Shown here: positions 24,979 to 33,635 of the stretch, one piece after another
Layout of the letters: the number at the start of each line of letters is the position of its first letter
Position numbering within the stretch: position 1 is the first letter of the stretch
Translations under genes and position numbers: made by a program
DNA from: Niastella sp.
GTDB lineage: Bacteria > Bacteroidota > Bacteroidia > Chitinophagales > Chitinophagaceae
Direction: 5' to 3'
Length of the DNA: 64,000 nucleotides
NCBI GenBank assembly: GCA_017744515.1
Contig: JAGIBF010000023.1
Location: 1-64,000 of the forward strand
The notes under the pieces: model-generated
The model's input: only the letters and a program-made list of their open reading frames with translations
Database searches by the model: none
What the model was told of the DNA's origin: nothing

Positions 24979-26490
24979 TTAATAGCCGGGATTTTGTTCA
25001 AGATTCGGGTTAGCAGCAATCTGCTGGTTGGGTATGGGGAACAACAGGTTTTTAGGATCATCTGATGGTTTTTCCTGCCAGGGCTGGAGGAATTTACCAA
25101 ATCGGATGAGGTCGTTCCTTCTCATACCTTCCCAATAGAATTCGCGTCCTCTCTCGTCGAGTAATTGGTCGAGGTTGACGGATGCCAACGCTCCGATGCC
25201 ACGCTTGGTGCGTACGGAATTCACAATTGGCAATGCTGCTGCCGCTCCGTTGTTCCTTAACAAGGCTTCTGCTTTCATAAGTAATACGTCGGCATAACGA
25301 TAATATACATAGTCGTTGTTGGCATTGTCGCCTGAGCTATAGTCTATCGGGTATTTAATAACGCGGATGCCGGTTACTTCGAGATTGGTTCCGATCTCGA
25401 TGGCTTTTACTTCGGGGGTGAAGGCCAGTGGGCGCCCACCGCGGTCTTTCAATGCTACGCCATTCTGATCGAATTGTTGTCCTACGAGGAAGCCGGGTTT
25501 GATACCGCTGACGTTGGTAACGCCGGGATAGCTTTGGCTACGGCGCAGATCGGCTGCTTCGAACTTATTATAGAAATCCGACAGGGTTGTGAACCCGTTC
25601 CAACCGCTTGGGTTGTTGTTGTAATGCAGGGTCATGAACCAACGGGAGCGTACGTTACCGCTGGATGAGCCGCCAATGTTCTCTGCCGTGAAGATGTTCT
25701 CGGTGGAGATGGCATCATTATTCGGCGCGAAATTGTCGAAGTAGTTATTGGCGAGGCTGTATTTGGCGCTGTTGATGATCTGATCGGCCAGTGTTACTAC
25801 CTGTTGCATGTCTGCAGCAGCAAAGGTGGGTGCGGCGCGGTTGGCGATGACTCCTTTGTTGAGGTAGCATTTCATGAGGAGTACTCTGGCGGCATCTTTG
25901 TTGGCTCTGTTGGCGGGTGTAGCCGGCAGGTCGTTCATGATGGCGTTCACTTCTGCAATGATATAATCCAGTGCTGCTGTTCCTTTCCTCACTTTAGGTG
26001 CTTCAAGAGCGCTACCTCCGGGCTCACGGTAAGGCACCTGGTTCCAGCCATCCAACAAGGAGAACATGGCAAATGCGCGGAGAAATCTTGCTTCTGCCTG
26101 TTGTTGTGGTGATGGATTGAATCGAAGCAGGTCGGTAGAGGAATAGATCACTCCTCCAAGGTCTTCGAATGTTTGACGGAGGAACAGGTGATCGCCATCC
26201 CACCTGTGCACGTGGAGTGTTCTCCATACGCCGTTATCGTCCCAGTCACCACCTCTTGTAGGCCCGATGACTTCATCGGAGGTGTGTTCCTGTGCAGCCC
26301 AGAAACGGCTTTGGTCCTGGTATGGGCTACGCATGGCATCATACAATCCTCTTACCAGTGCGGCTGTATTGGCGGAGCCTCCTCCTACAGCGGAGCCTGC
26401 CACTTCTCCATTCAGCTTCTCTTCGAGCCTTGTACATCCTGCGAGGATGAGGGGCAGCGAGATGATATATAGCAATCGTGTATGTCTCAT
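24979..26490 (-). CDS. RagB/SusD-family nutrient-binding outer membrane lipoprotein
   Basis: From ATG 26490 (MRHTRLLYIISLPLILAGC) it is 503 residues with lipobox LAGC. The SusD fold is shown by the helical TPR-like region with RFLRAFAMFSLLDGWNQVPY, the VRTKRGIGALASVNLDQLLD and ERGREFYWEGMRRNDLIRFG C-terminal signatures, and the terminal NPNLEQNPGY. SusD proteins cap the SusC barrel and bind the oligosaccharide or other ligand at the surface. Only 13 nt separate it from the susC stop, so both are co-translated. No polysaccharide-degrading enzyme accompanies this pair, so the ligand is unknown. Confidence 0.95.
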   Translation of the reverse strand: MRHTRLLYIISLPLILAGCTRLEEKLNGEVAGSAVGGGSANTAALVRGLYDAMRSPYQDQSRFWAAQEHTSDEVIGPTRGGDWDDNGVWRTLHVHRWDGDHLFLRQTFEDLGGVIYSSTDLLRFNPSPQQQAEARFLRAFAMFSLLDGWNQVPYREPGGSALEAPKVRKGTAALDYIIAEVNAIMNDLPATPANRANKDAARVLLMKCYLNKGVIANRAAPTFAAADMQQVVTLADQIINSAKYSLANNYFDNFAPNNDAISTENIFTAENIGGSSSGNVRSRWFMTLHYNNNPSGWNGFTTLSDFYNKFEAADLRRSQSYPGVTNVSGIKPGFLVGQQFDQNGVALKDRGGRPLAFTPEVKAIEIGTNLEVTGIRVIKYPIDYSSGDNANNDYVYYRYADVLLMKAEALLRNNGAAAALPIVNSVRTKRGIGALASVNLDQLLDERGREFYWEGMRRNDLIRFGKFLQPWQEKPSDDPKNLLFPIPNQQIAANPNLEQNPGY

Positions 26491-26503
26491 AACTAATTTT
26501 TTA

Positions 26504-29491
26504 TTATTGTAGTGAAAATCTAACACCTACCTGGAATGAACGGGCGGAAGGATATGGTGTGTATTCTATGCCTACGGAAGGCACGCCGTTCACCTGTTTA
26601 TCAGTATTTACTTCGGGATCAAATCCTGTAAAGTCGGTAATAACGAACAGGTTTTGTCCGGAAACAAATACGCTCAGGTCCTTCAGTGATTTTCCAACAT
26701 TTCCAAACTGGTATGATACGCTGGCGTTGGCCATCTTCAGGTAAGCGCCGTTTTCCATGTACCGGGTAGAGGGTGTAATGGGGTTGGCTATGGCTTCTTT
26801 CACATCACCTCCGATAAGTGACCTGGCTATGTTGCGACCGCCGTTCAGGTTGCCAATGGGGAGTACCGTATTGGCAGTGTTGTTATAAATATCTACGCCC
26901 ATTACTCCATTGAGGTTTACTACTGCAAACAGTTTTTTGTACTGCACAGATGTTGTGATACCCAACACCGTTTTAGGATTGGGATTGCCCACAAAGTACC
27001 TTTCGTATCCTTCCTGTTCGTAATCTGCGATTCCTGTTGTTTTATTGATGCCCTGGAAGCGCTTCAGGTAGAATACATTGATCGGCTGGTTATTGGCGAT
27101 CAGTTGTACAGTGGCTCCTGATATCCCTTGTCCGTGCAAGGCGCCTGTAACGATGGGTGACGTCAAATCCTGTACTTCATTCTTCAGGAAGGATGTGATG
27201 ATGCCGAAGTCCCAACTCAGGTCTTTGGTCTTTATGATGTTTGCATTAAGGGTTACTTCAATGCCTTTATTGATAATGTTGGAAGGCAGGTTGGCCCAGG
27301 TGGGCGGCGCTCCGGGTGCTACCGGCTGTGCTGATACCAGGGGATACAGCAAGTCGGTTGTTTTCTTATTGAAGTAATCGATGGTACCTGAGATCTTACC
27401 GCCGAAGAGACCGAAGTCGATACCTATGTTTGTTTGCTGATCGGCCTGCCATTTAAGTCCTTCATTGGCGTTGTTGGCGGGGCTGATTGCTCCCGGGCCC
27501 GTGAAGGCATACCTAAACTGGGCTGATCCGGCGGGAACATCCTGGCTACCTGTTTGTCCCCAGCCTGCACGCACTTTCAGGAAGTTGATGAACTTAACAT
27601 TGGACATGAAGTCTTCGCGGTCTACATTCCACGCTGCGGAGAATGAAGGGAAGTATCCGTATCTGTTGTCTTTACCAAACTTGGTCGATCCATCAGCCCT
27701 GAGCGTAGCAGTGAGCAAGTACTTCTCTTTCAGGTTAACGGTTGCTCTTGCAAAATAGGATTGCAGTTCGGTAGTGGGATCAATAAATGAAAATACACCC
27801 CGGGTATTCTGTGAGCTAAACTGGAAGTAATTATAGTATGGTAGTCCAAAGTTGCCAAAATCGCTTGCGTTCATTCCATTGCCCTTGTTGTCGAACTTCA
27901 GGTATTCGTATCCAACGAGTGCATTGAGGTTGACTGCGGACGAAAGTTTCTTGTTGTATGTAAGGGTGTTCGTCCATTGTTTGGTGACCAACTCATTGCT
28001 GCCGGTATAGGCTACACCGCGATCGACTATATTTTCGAGGTTGATGAAGGAGGCGATCTGTGCTTTGCGGATACCAGTGCTGTAGTTAATGCTGAACAGC
28101 ATGCGGAATTCCAGATCCTTGGTGATCTTGTAATAGGGCGTGATGCTTCCGAGGATCGTAGTTACTTTGGAATTGTCTGAATATGCTTCCGACATAGCCA
28201 GCGGATTCACGGTGGTAGAGCCTCTCAGTATATTGAGGGAGTCGGTGCCGTTGGCTCTTTTTACTGTAAGTGGCATTGTCGGGTTCCATTGCAATGCCTG
28301 TCCAATAATGCTTCCGGTGAAGCCTGCATCGTTGGAGACTGGTGCAATGTCTTCAATGGTCTGGGAGGCGATCAGGTTGTAATCTACTCCGAGGCTTTTG
28401 TTGTCGAGGAACTTGAAGAAGCCGGCGATATTGGTGCTGTACTTTTTAAAGCCTGACTTGCGAACAATGCCTTCCTGGTTGAGGTAACCGGCTGCGATGC
28501 GGTATCTGGAATTTTCAGTACCTCCACTGATGCCGATATCGTAGTTCTGTGTCCAGGCTGTGCGGAGAATGGCATCCATGGCATCTACGTTGCCGCCAAA
28601 GTCGCCGGAAGTGAGGCCATAATCCGACAATGCTTTGCGGTACTCTGACCCATCGAGCACTTTCAGCTGTTTGATGATCTTACTCATACCTACGTAGGTA
28701 TTGAAGTCGATCCTGGGCGCCCCGAGATTACCTCTTTTGGTATTGATGATCACCACGCCATATGCACCTCTCGATCCATAGATGGCGGTAGCTGAGGCAT
28801 CTTTCAATACATCGATTGAAGCAATGTCATTAGGGTTCATAAAGTTCAGCGGGTTGGCGCCTGGTGATGTGCCAATGCCGGCTCCTGAGCCACCCGGGCG
28901 TGCTGAACGACCGTCCAGTGGTATTCCATCAACCACGAACAAAGGGTTACTACCTGCACGAATGGTAGAGTTACCTCTGATCTTAATCGTGGTACCGCCA
29001 CCGGGTTGGCCACTGTTGTTGAGGATCTGCACACCTGCCACCTTACCTTGTATCAACTGGTCGGGTGAGGTTTGCATTCCCTGGTTAAAGTCTTTGGCTC
29101 TTACTGAGGCCACAGCGCCCGTAAGGTCTTTTTTGCGAACTGTACCATAGCCAATCACCACGATCTCATTCAACGCGGCGTTGTTGGCTTCGAGTGATAC
29201 ATTGGCAAGTAGTGATCCTGCAATGTTGAACTCTTGCGTAGTGTATCCTACGGATGATACTACAATGATGGTTACGCTTTCGGCCACATTGAGGCGAAAG
29301 GTACCATCGGCACCAGAGGAGGTTCCTTTTGTTGAACCCTTCGGAACGATCGAAGCACCTACAACCGGAGCTCCATCTTTCGAGTCTGTGATTTTTCCTG
29401 TGATGATCTTTTCCTGTGCGAGACTGACCGTGCTTATGCATAGGGTCAGCAATAGCGTAGCAGATGCTCTAAACAATCGTCTTGATGTCAT
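26504..29491 (-). CDS. SusC/RagA-family TonB-linked outer membrane transporter (second locus)
   Basis: A 995-residue SusC-like receptor. After the signal peptide (1-25, ending VSLAQ) comes a carboxypeptidase-regulatory-like beta-sandwich (about 27-110). The TonB-box region LNEIVVIGYGTVRKKD (near 110-127) is followed by the plug (about 130-235, with GKVAGVQILNNSGQPGGG, IRGNSTIRAGSNPLFVVDG and SATAIYGSRGAYGVVIINTK). A barrel ends in an aromatic-containing C-terminus (VGVRFSLQ). It imports a ligand captured by the downstream SusD. An operator-like dyad CGTGTA-N5-TACACA lies 39-55 nt upstream of the start and matches the two dyads of the starch-type susC promoter. Confidence 0.95.
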   Translation of the reverse strand: MTSRRLFRASATLLLTLCISTVSLAQEKIITGKITDSKDGAPVVGASIVPKGSTKGTSSGADGTFRLNVAESVTIIVVSSVGYTTQEFNIAGSLLANVSLEANNAALNEIVVIGYGTVRKKDLTGAVASVRAKDFNQGMQTSPDQLIQGKVAGVQILNNSGQPGGGTTIKIRGNSTIRAGSNPLFVVDGIPLDGRSARPGGSGAGIGTSPGANPLNFMNPNDIASIDVLKDASATAIYGSRGAYGVVIINTKRGNLGAPRIDFNTYVGMSKIIKQLKVLDGSEYRKALSDYGLTSGDFGGNVDAMDAILRTAWTQNYDIGISGGTENSRYRIAAGYLNQEGIVRKSGFKKYSTNIAGFFKFLDNKSLGVDYNLIASQTIEDIAPVSNDAGFTGSIIGQALQWNPTMPLTVKRANGTDSLNILRGSTTVNPLAMSEAYSDNSKVTTILGSITPYYKITKDLEFRMLFSINYSTGIRKAQIASFINLENIVDRGVAYTGSNELVTKQWTNTLTYNKKLSSAVNLNALVGYEYLKFDNKGNGMNASDFGNFGLPYYNYFQFSSQNTRGVFSFIDPTTELQSYFARATVNLKEKYLLTATLRADGSTKFGKDNRYGYFPSFSAAWNVDREDFMSNVKFINFLKVRAGWGQTGSQDVPAGSAQFRYAFTGPGAISPANNANEGLKWQADQQTNIGIDFGLFGGKISGTIDYFNKKTTDLLYPLVSAQPVAPGAPPTWANLPSNIINKGIEVTLNANIIKTKDLSWDFGIITSFLKNEVQDLTSPIVTGALHGQGISGATVQLIANNQPINVFYLKRFQGINKTTGIADYEQEGYERYFVGNPNPKTVLGITTSVQYKKLFAVVNLNGVMGVDIYNNTANTVLPIGNLNGGRNIARSLIGGDVKEAIANPITPSTRYMENGAYLKMANASVSYQFGNVGKSLKDLSVFVSGQNLFVITDFTGFDPEVNTDKQVNGVPSVGIEYTPYPSARSFQVGVRFSLQ

Positions 29492-29529
29492 AGCAATCAG
29501 TTAGGTAGTTATAAAATGGCGGAATAGAA

Positions 29530-29546
29530 CGTGTAGCTTATACACA
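29530..29546. promoter_or_regulatory. Operator-like dyad upstream of the second susC
   Basis: CGTGTA-GCTTA-TACACA, 17 bp, 11 of 12 arm positions as in TGTGTA-N5-TACACA. It sits directly downstream of the putative -7 box, the same relative position as the site at 41308. Confidence 0.65.
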
Positions 29547-29792
29547 ATTTATATATTTTCTTTTAATATTCAAAAAAATTTAACAATCATTTCAGGACGG
29601 GGCATGACGGGGTTTGGAAAATTTGTGCTATTGGGGCAGGTCTTGATAAGATTATAATTATCAATGAATTATGGAAATAGCTAATAAGTTGATAGGTTGA
29701 CGAGTTGAAAAGGGCAGCCGGATAGTTAGAAAAAGACAGGGTTGAAAAGGGATTAGTCTGGCCGCCGGGAGCGGCCAAACTGCATAAAAAAA

Positions 29793-29829
29793 TGCGAGGC
29801 TACCAGCTTTAGAGCATTATAGCCTCGCA
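29793..29829 (-). terminator. Intrinsic terminator ending the starch-type locus
   Basis: TGCGAGGCTA (29793-29802) pairs with TAGCCTCGCA (29820-29829). The minus strand continues into TTTTTTTATG. It lies downstream of the Nudix-type regulator and separates the two Sus-like loci. Confidence 0.9.
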
Positions 29830-29861
29830 GTGTATTGATCTTATGAAAAGGCTTCGACAAT

Positions 29862-29884
29862 CCTTCGACAGGCTCAGGATGACA
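29862..29884. repeat. Dispersed hairpin repeat, copy 3
   Basis: The plus strand reads CCTTCGACAGGCTCAGG then ATGACA. The minus-strand stem is ATCCT/AGGAT with loop GAGCCTGTCGA, a compensatory change relative to ACCCT/AGGGT. It lies 26 nt after the stop of the Nudix-type gene; a partial second copy (GCTTCGACAA) abuts it. Confidence 0.8.
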
Positions 29885-29910
29885 GCAATTCAGGGTGATA
29901 ACGATTGTAA

Positions 29911-30645
29911 TTAGTGGACTGCTTCTTCGACTTTGGGTTTGTTTTCTTTCACTTTGCCATCGGAGAATTTGGCGGCGTTGAAGCGGTATAGTTTGCCGGG
30001 ACGGTGTGGCACATCCTGTTCGAGTTCGTTTACATCGATGAGCCAATCCATCAGGAAGAATTTCTTCCGGAAGTTGCGGCGATCGAGCTTGGTGGCGTGT
30101 ATGGATTCATACAGGCTTTGCAACTCGCGCAGGGAAAATTTCTCCGGCAGCAGGTTGAATACAATTGGATGTTCATCAATTCTTGACTGTAATTGTTTCA
30201 GGCAAGTGTCCAATATTTTTTTATGATCGAATGCGAGGGTTGTGATCTCGTTGACCGGATGCCAGTGGAGCTCATTGTGTTCAAGATCGAGCTGGTGGTC
30301 TTTGATATTAATGAGTGAATACCAAGCGGTGGTAATTACTCTTCCGGCCGGGTGCCGATTGACATCGCCAAATGTGTGTACCTGCTCGAGGTATACATCG
30401 TCCAATCCTGTGCGCTCTTTCAATACGCGGTAGGATGCACTGTCCAGGTTTTCATCGGGCTTTACGAGGTCGCCCAGCAAAGACCACTGGTCCTGAAATT
30501 CTTCGAGGTCTGATTTAATGAGCAGCACTTTCAACTCATTTTCATCGAATCCAAAGATCACGCAGTCTACCGAACAGGCAATCTGGAAGTATTCTCTGTT
30601 CTCGGACCGTAGTTCTTGAATCGTTTTCTGCAAAGCGGTTCCCAT
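29911..30645 (-). CDS. Nudix-related transcriptional regulator (NrtR/AraR-like)
   Basis: A 244-residue protein with an N-terminal Nudix-like domain (about 20-150) and a C-terminal winged helix (about 155-225; FSLRELQSLYESIHATKLDRRNFRKKF), the architecture of NrtR-type regulators. The Nudix box at 58-81 is degenerate: G58 and E65 remain, but the REUxEE core reads R73-V-L-K-E77-R78, so two catalytic glutamates are lost. This argues for effector binding rather than hydrolysis. NrtR relatives sense ADP-ribose in NAD metabolism, and a Bacteroides branch regulates sugar use. It is the last gene of the amylase locus, 21 nt after the GH13 gene, and lies between two susC promoters carrying the same dyad. 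A role as regulator of both is inference. Confidence 0.88.
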   Translation of the reverse strand: MGTALQKTIQELRSENREYFQIACSVDCVIFGFDENELKVLLIKSDLEEFQDQWSLLGDLVKPDENLDSASYRVLKERTGLDDVYLEQVHTFGDVNRHPAGRVITTAWYSLINIKDHQLDLEHNELHWHPVNEITTLAFDHKKILDTCLKQLQSRIDEHPIVFNLLPEKFSLRELQSLYESIHATKLDRRNFRKKFFLMDWLIDVNELEQDVPHRPGKLYRFNAAKFSDGKVKENKPKVEEAVH

Positions 30646-30666
30646 ATTGTTGACGTTATAAGAGGC

Positions 30667-33564
30667 TTAGTTAATAATTATTTTCCTGACCACACTATTG
30701 TTACCTACCTGCATGCGTATAAAATAAATCCCTGTCGATTGCTTGTTGCGTTTCAAAGCATACAAAGGTAATTGATGTACTCCTTTGGTCTTTAAACCAG
30801 TATTCAGTACGGCAATTTGTTGTCCGCTGGCATTTAACAAGGATAGTGTGACTGCAGTGTTGAGCGGCAGTTCGTATTCGATAGTAGAGTTCGATGTGAC
30901 CGGGTTGGGATAGATGCTTAACCTTGTATTCTTACCCTGGTTATCCAGGTCGGTAACGGGTGTAAGAACATTCGTTATGTTCCGGTTCAAATATACGTGA
31001 TACTCGCCGGGTTGCAAGGAAATGCTTTGGGAATTGCCTGTAGCAGTAACGGTTTGACCCGTTAAATAGTCGTACCAGGTACCTCCATGCTGGAAGGTTA
31101 CGGTGCCTGTTACACTTGTTACATCAAAGTTTCCTACGACCAGTATATTAGACGTATCAGTGGTCAATTTCAACCACTTGAATGCGCCAGAAAGTCCCCA
31201 GGTTATCCGATCGGTGGTGAATCCATTCTTGTATGCAGGATGGTTTCTCAGTGCCAGCATGACGCTGTATATGTCGTATAATTTTTTTCTTTCGGCTTGT
31301 TGCTGGTACTCCCATTTGATGGGTTTGGGATTGGTGCGGCAGCTGTTGTCGATGGTACCGTTTTCGCAATAGTTGATGGCGTAGTCATATCCCAGTTCTC
31401 CAAATTGCCAGATCATTTTGGGGCCTGGTATGCTGAAGTAGAAGGCAGCGGCCATCTCATTGCGCCGCAGGCCTGTGGCGAGGTCTTTGGTACTGTAACC
31501 TCCACCTGCATTGCCAAACTGGAGATTCTTATACATCAGCCTTTCTTCATCATGGCTTTCCATATAAGATACCAGGTGGGGTTGTGCCCAGCCTCGTTCT
31601 ACATGGATGGCTCCTTTAAAATCGGATTCATTCAACCAGCCCATTGTTGCTTCGTTGAATGCGTGGTTCATGTTTCCCCACAGCATCATTCCATAGGCTG
31701 CCAGCTCTTTCTCTTCGTCATTGACTCCGAGGTGTTCCAGTATTACATAGCTGCCGGCCGACTTGGTTTGTATGGTATCGTAATATTTTTTCCAGATGGC
31801 GATGCGGCTTGCATCGTAGGCATCCCAATTGGCCTGGTTGCAGTTGTTGCCGTCGGCATCGCAGGAGGCTTTCTGGGTGAAGCCTTTGGAAAGGTCGAAG
31901 CGGAAGCCATCGAGTTTGAATTCTTTCAGCCAGTACTCTACTACTCTGCTTGTGAAGTATTGGGTGGCAGCGCTTTCGTGGTTGAAATCATATCCCACAT
32001 TGAAGGGATGTTTGGCCGCGGGATTGAACCAGGGGCTTTCGGTTGAAGGCCGGCCTTTGGCTGCATCCCAGTACAACTGTACCATGGGTGACTGGCCAAA
32101 GGAATGATTGAGGACCATGTCCATGATCACTGCTATGCCTTGTTTGTGGCATTCGTCGACGAAGGCCTTGAGACCGTTCTCGGGGCCATAGTATTTATCG
32201 GGTGCAAAGTAGAAGGAGGTATTGTATCCCCAGCTAAGGTTGCCTTCGAATTCATTGGGAGGCATGAGCTCGATCGCATTTATGCCCAATCGCTTCAAAT
32301 AGCCGAGTGTATCTTTCAAGGTCTTCCAATCGTGGTTGCCCACAAAATCGCGGAGCAGCAGTTCATAAATCAGCAGGTTGCGCTTATCGGGCCGGGTGAA
32401 GTTGTTGACCTGCCAGGTGTAGGCTGGTTTTGCTGTTTGCAAGGTGCTTACTATGCCTGTTGTTTTGCCGGTGGGATAGGCTTTGAGATTGGGATAGGTT
32501 GCCGTGGTGATGTATTGATCGTTGGCCGGATCCAATACTTTTTGTGTGTAGGGGTCAGCAATCTTCAGGGTATTGTCTACTACGTATTGGTATGCATATT
32601 CTGTCCCGGGCGTGAGGCCAGTGATGCGTTTCCAAAAGCGGAGGCCATCGGGTGTTTTATTGCATTGGTAGTTGACCGACTCTGTCCAGTTATTAAAATC
32701 TCCTACGATCGCCACTTTGTTTTTGTTGGGCGCATATAGCACGAGAATGGCCGATGTGTCGCCTTGTTCGTAGTTGATACCATCGCGTACTCCTGCAGGT
32801 AATGGCTGGATGTTGACTGCAGGCGCTGCAAAGAAGTTGATCGTATCGGAACGGGTGGTTGCGCCTTCTGTAACTCTACCTACTATTTGTTGGTTTCCAG
32901 CCATCGTGATGGTGGGCGTTGATTGTATTAGCGTATTACCGGTTACGTTGCCGATCTCGGCACCATTGAAAAACAATTGCAGGTTGGCTATTTTGTTGGC
33001 CGCGTAGCTGATAGCAATGGATTCGCCGGTTGCTTTATTAATGGGTTCTGGTATTGGTGTAAATCTTGCTTCGAAGGGTGGCGCTGTGAACTTGCCGGCC
33101 AGTGTATTGTCATATACCATTATGTACATGTTGCCCATGTCGACTGATGCGTCGGATATACGCTGCACCTGTGAGCCTGTTCCATTGCGGAAGAGGATGG
33201 CTATGCGGCGTATGGTTTCTCCTGCCGGGACGCCGAAGAAGCTGCGAACGTTGCTGATGGTATACTGGTACTTGTTGGCTGCAACCCAGGTGGCTTTGGC
33301 CGGGGCGTCTGTACTTCCCCAATTGAATTTTGAATATTTCCAATCGGTGTTGTTGCTGCTGAGGTTGGTGATGACGCCAATGTGGACGTACACGTCGTTG
33401 GTGTTGGCGTAGTTTAACAATCCCTGGTTGCCTTTGGTACAATCTACCGTGATGGTGACGCCTGCATTGTCGGTTGGAAATTCCGGCGTGGTAGTAAGCA
33501 GCTGGGCTCTACCGGTTGTGATGCTGCACAGGGTAACCCATATAGCAAGTAGTCTTGTCTTCAT
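30667..33564 (-). CDS. Secreted GH13 alpha-amylase with T9SS sorting domain
   Basis: From ATG 33564 it has 965 residues. Signal peptide 1-21. A beta-sandwich domain (about 25-150) resembles the separate protein encoded at 35482. An E-set/CBM48-like domain lies near 260-370 (VAIVGDFNNWTESVNYQCN). The GH13 barrel spans about 385-800. Conserved regions are intact: VIMDMVLNHSF, nucleophile D557 (GFRFDLSKG), acid/base E610 (VILEHLG) and transition-state D672 (MESHDEERL). A linker leads to a T9SS type-A sorting domain (SIYPNPVTSNSTIEYELP, ending RKIIIN). It should hydrolyse alpha-1,4-glucans outside the cell, feeding the SusC/D/E apparatus encoded upstream. A hairpin separates it from the SusE-like gene. 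Confidence 0.95.
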   Translation of the reverse strand: MKTRLLAIWVTLCSITTGRAQLLTTTPEFPTDNAGVTITVDCTKGNQGLLNYANTNDVYVHIGVITNLSSNNTDWKYSKFNWGSTDAPAKATWVAANKYQYTISNVRSFFGVPAGETIRRIAILFRNGTGSQVQRISDASVDMGNMYIMVYDNTLAGKFTAPPFEARFTPIPEPINKATGESIAISYAANKIANLQLFFNGAEIGNVTGNTLIQSTPTITMAGNQQIVGRVTEGATTRSDTINFFAAPAVNIQPLPAGVRDGINYEQGDTSAILVLYAPNKNKVAIVGDFNNWTESVNYQCNKTPDGLRFWKRITGLTPGTEYAYQYVVDNTLKIADPYTQKVLDPANDQYITTATYPNLKAYPTGKTTGIVSTLQTAKPAYTWQVNNFTRPDKRNLLIYELLLRDFVGNHDWKTLKDTLGYLKRLGINAIELMPPNEFEGNLSWGYNTSFYFAPDKYYGPENGLKAFVDECHKQGIAVIMDMVLNHSFGQSPMVQLYWDAAKGRPSTESPWFNPAAKHPFNVGYDFNHESAATQYFTSRVVEYWLKEFKLDGFRFDLSKGFTQKASCDADGNNCNQANWDAYDASRIAIWKKYYDTIQTKSAGSYVILEHLGVNDEEKELAAYGMMLWGNMNHAFNEATMGWLNESDFKGAIHVERGWAQPHLVSYMESHDEERLMYKNLQFGNAGGGYSTKDLATGLRRNEMAAAFYFSIPGPKMIWQFGELGYDYAINYCENGTIDNSCRTNPKPIKWEYQQQAERKKLYDIYSVMLALRNHPAYKNGFTTDRITWGLSGAFKWLKLTTDTSNILVVGNFDVTSVTGTVTFQHGGTWYDYLTGQTVTATGNSQSISLQPGEYHVYLNRNITNVLTPVTDLDNQGKNTRLSIYPNPVTSNSTIEYELPLNTAVTLSLLNASGQQIAVLNTGLKTKGVHQLPLYALKRNKQSTGIYFIRMQVGNNSVVRKIIIN

Positions 33565-33583
33565 CAGCAATCGTTATTAAGAT

Positions 33584-33628
33584 GAGCCGCCCTTGCCACA
33601 TAGTATTTCATTATGGGCAGGGCGACTC
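33584..33628 (-). terminator. Intercistronic hairpin between susE-like and GH13 genes
   Basis: GAGCCGCCCT (33584-33593) pairs with AGGGCGACTC (33619-33628). The one mismatch is a G-U pair on the minus-strand RNA. There is no strong T-run, so it may be a processing or stability element rather than a full terminator. Confidence 0.5.
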
Positions 33629-33635
33629 GCCTTTC

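Larger units (their letters stand above)
29492..29910. other. Intergenic region between the two Sus-like loci
   Basis: 419 bp holding, from left to right, the susC leader and operator-like dyad, and a weak -7-like TAAATTGT (minus) with a TTTG about 19 nt upstream of it. GTTGATAGGTTGA low-complexity repeats follow (about 29690-29750), then a GGCCGC-N5-GCGGCC hairpin (29760-29776), the terminator of the Nudix-type gene, and a hairpin repeat. No gene. Confidence 0.6.
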
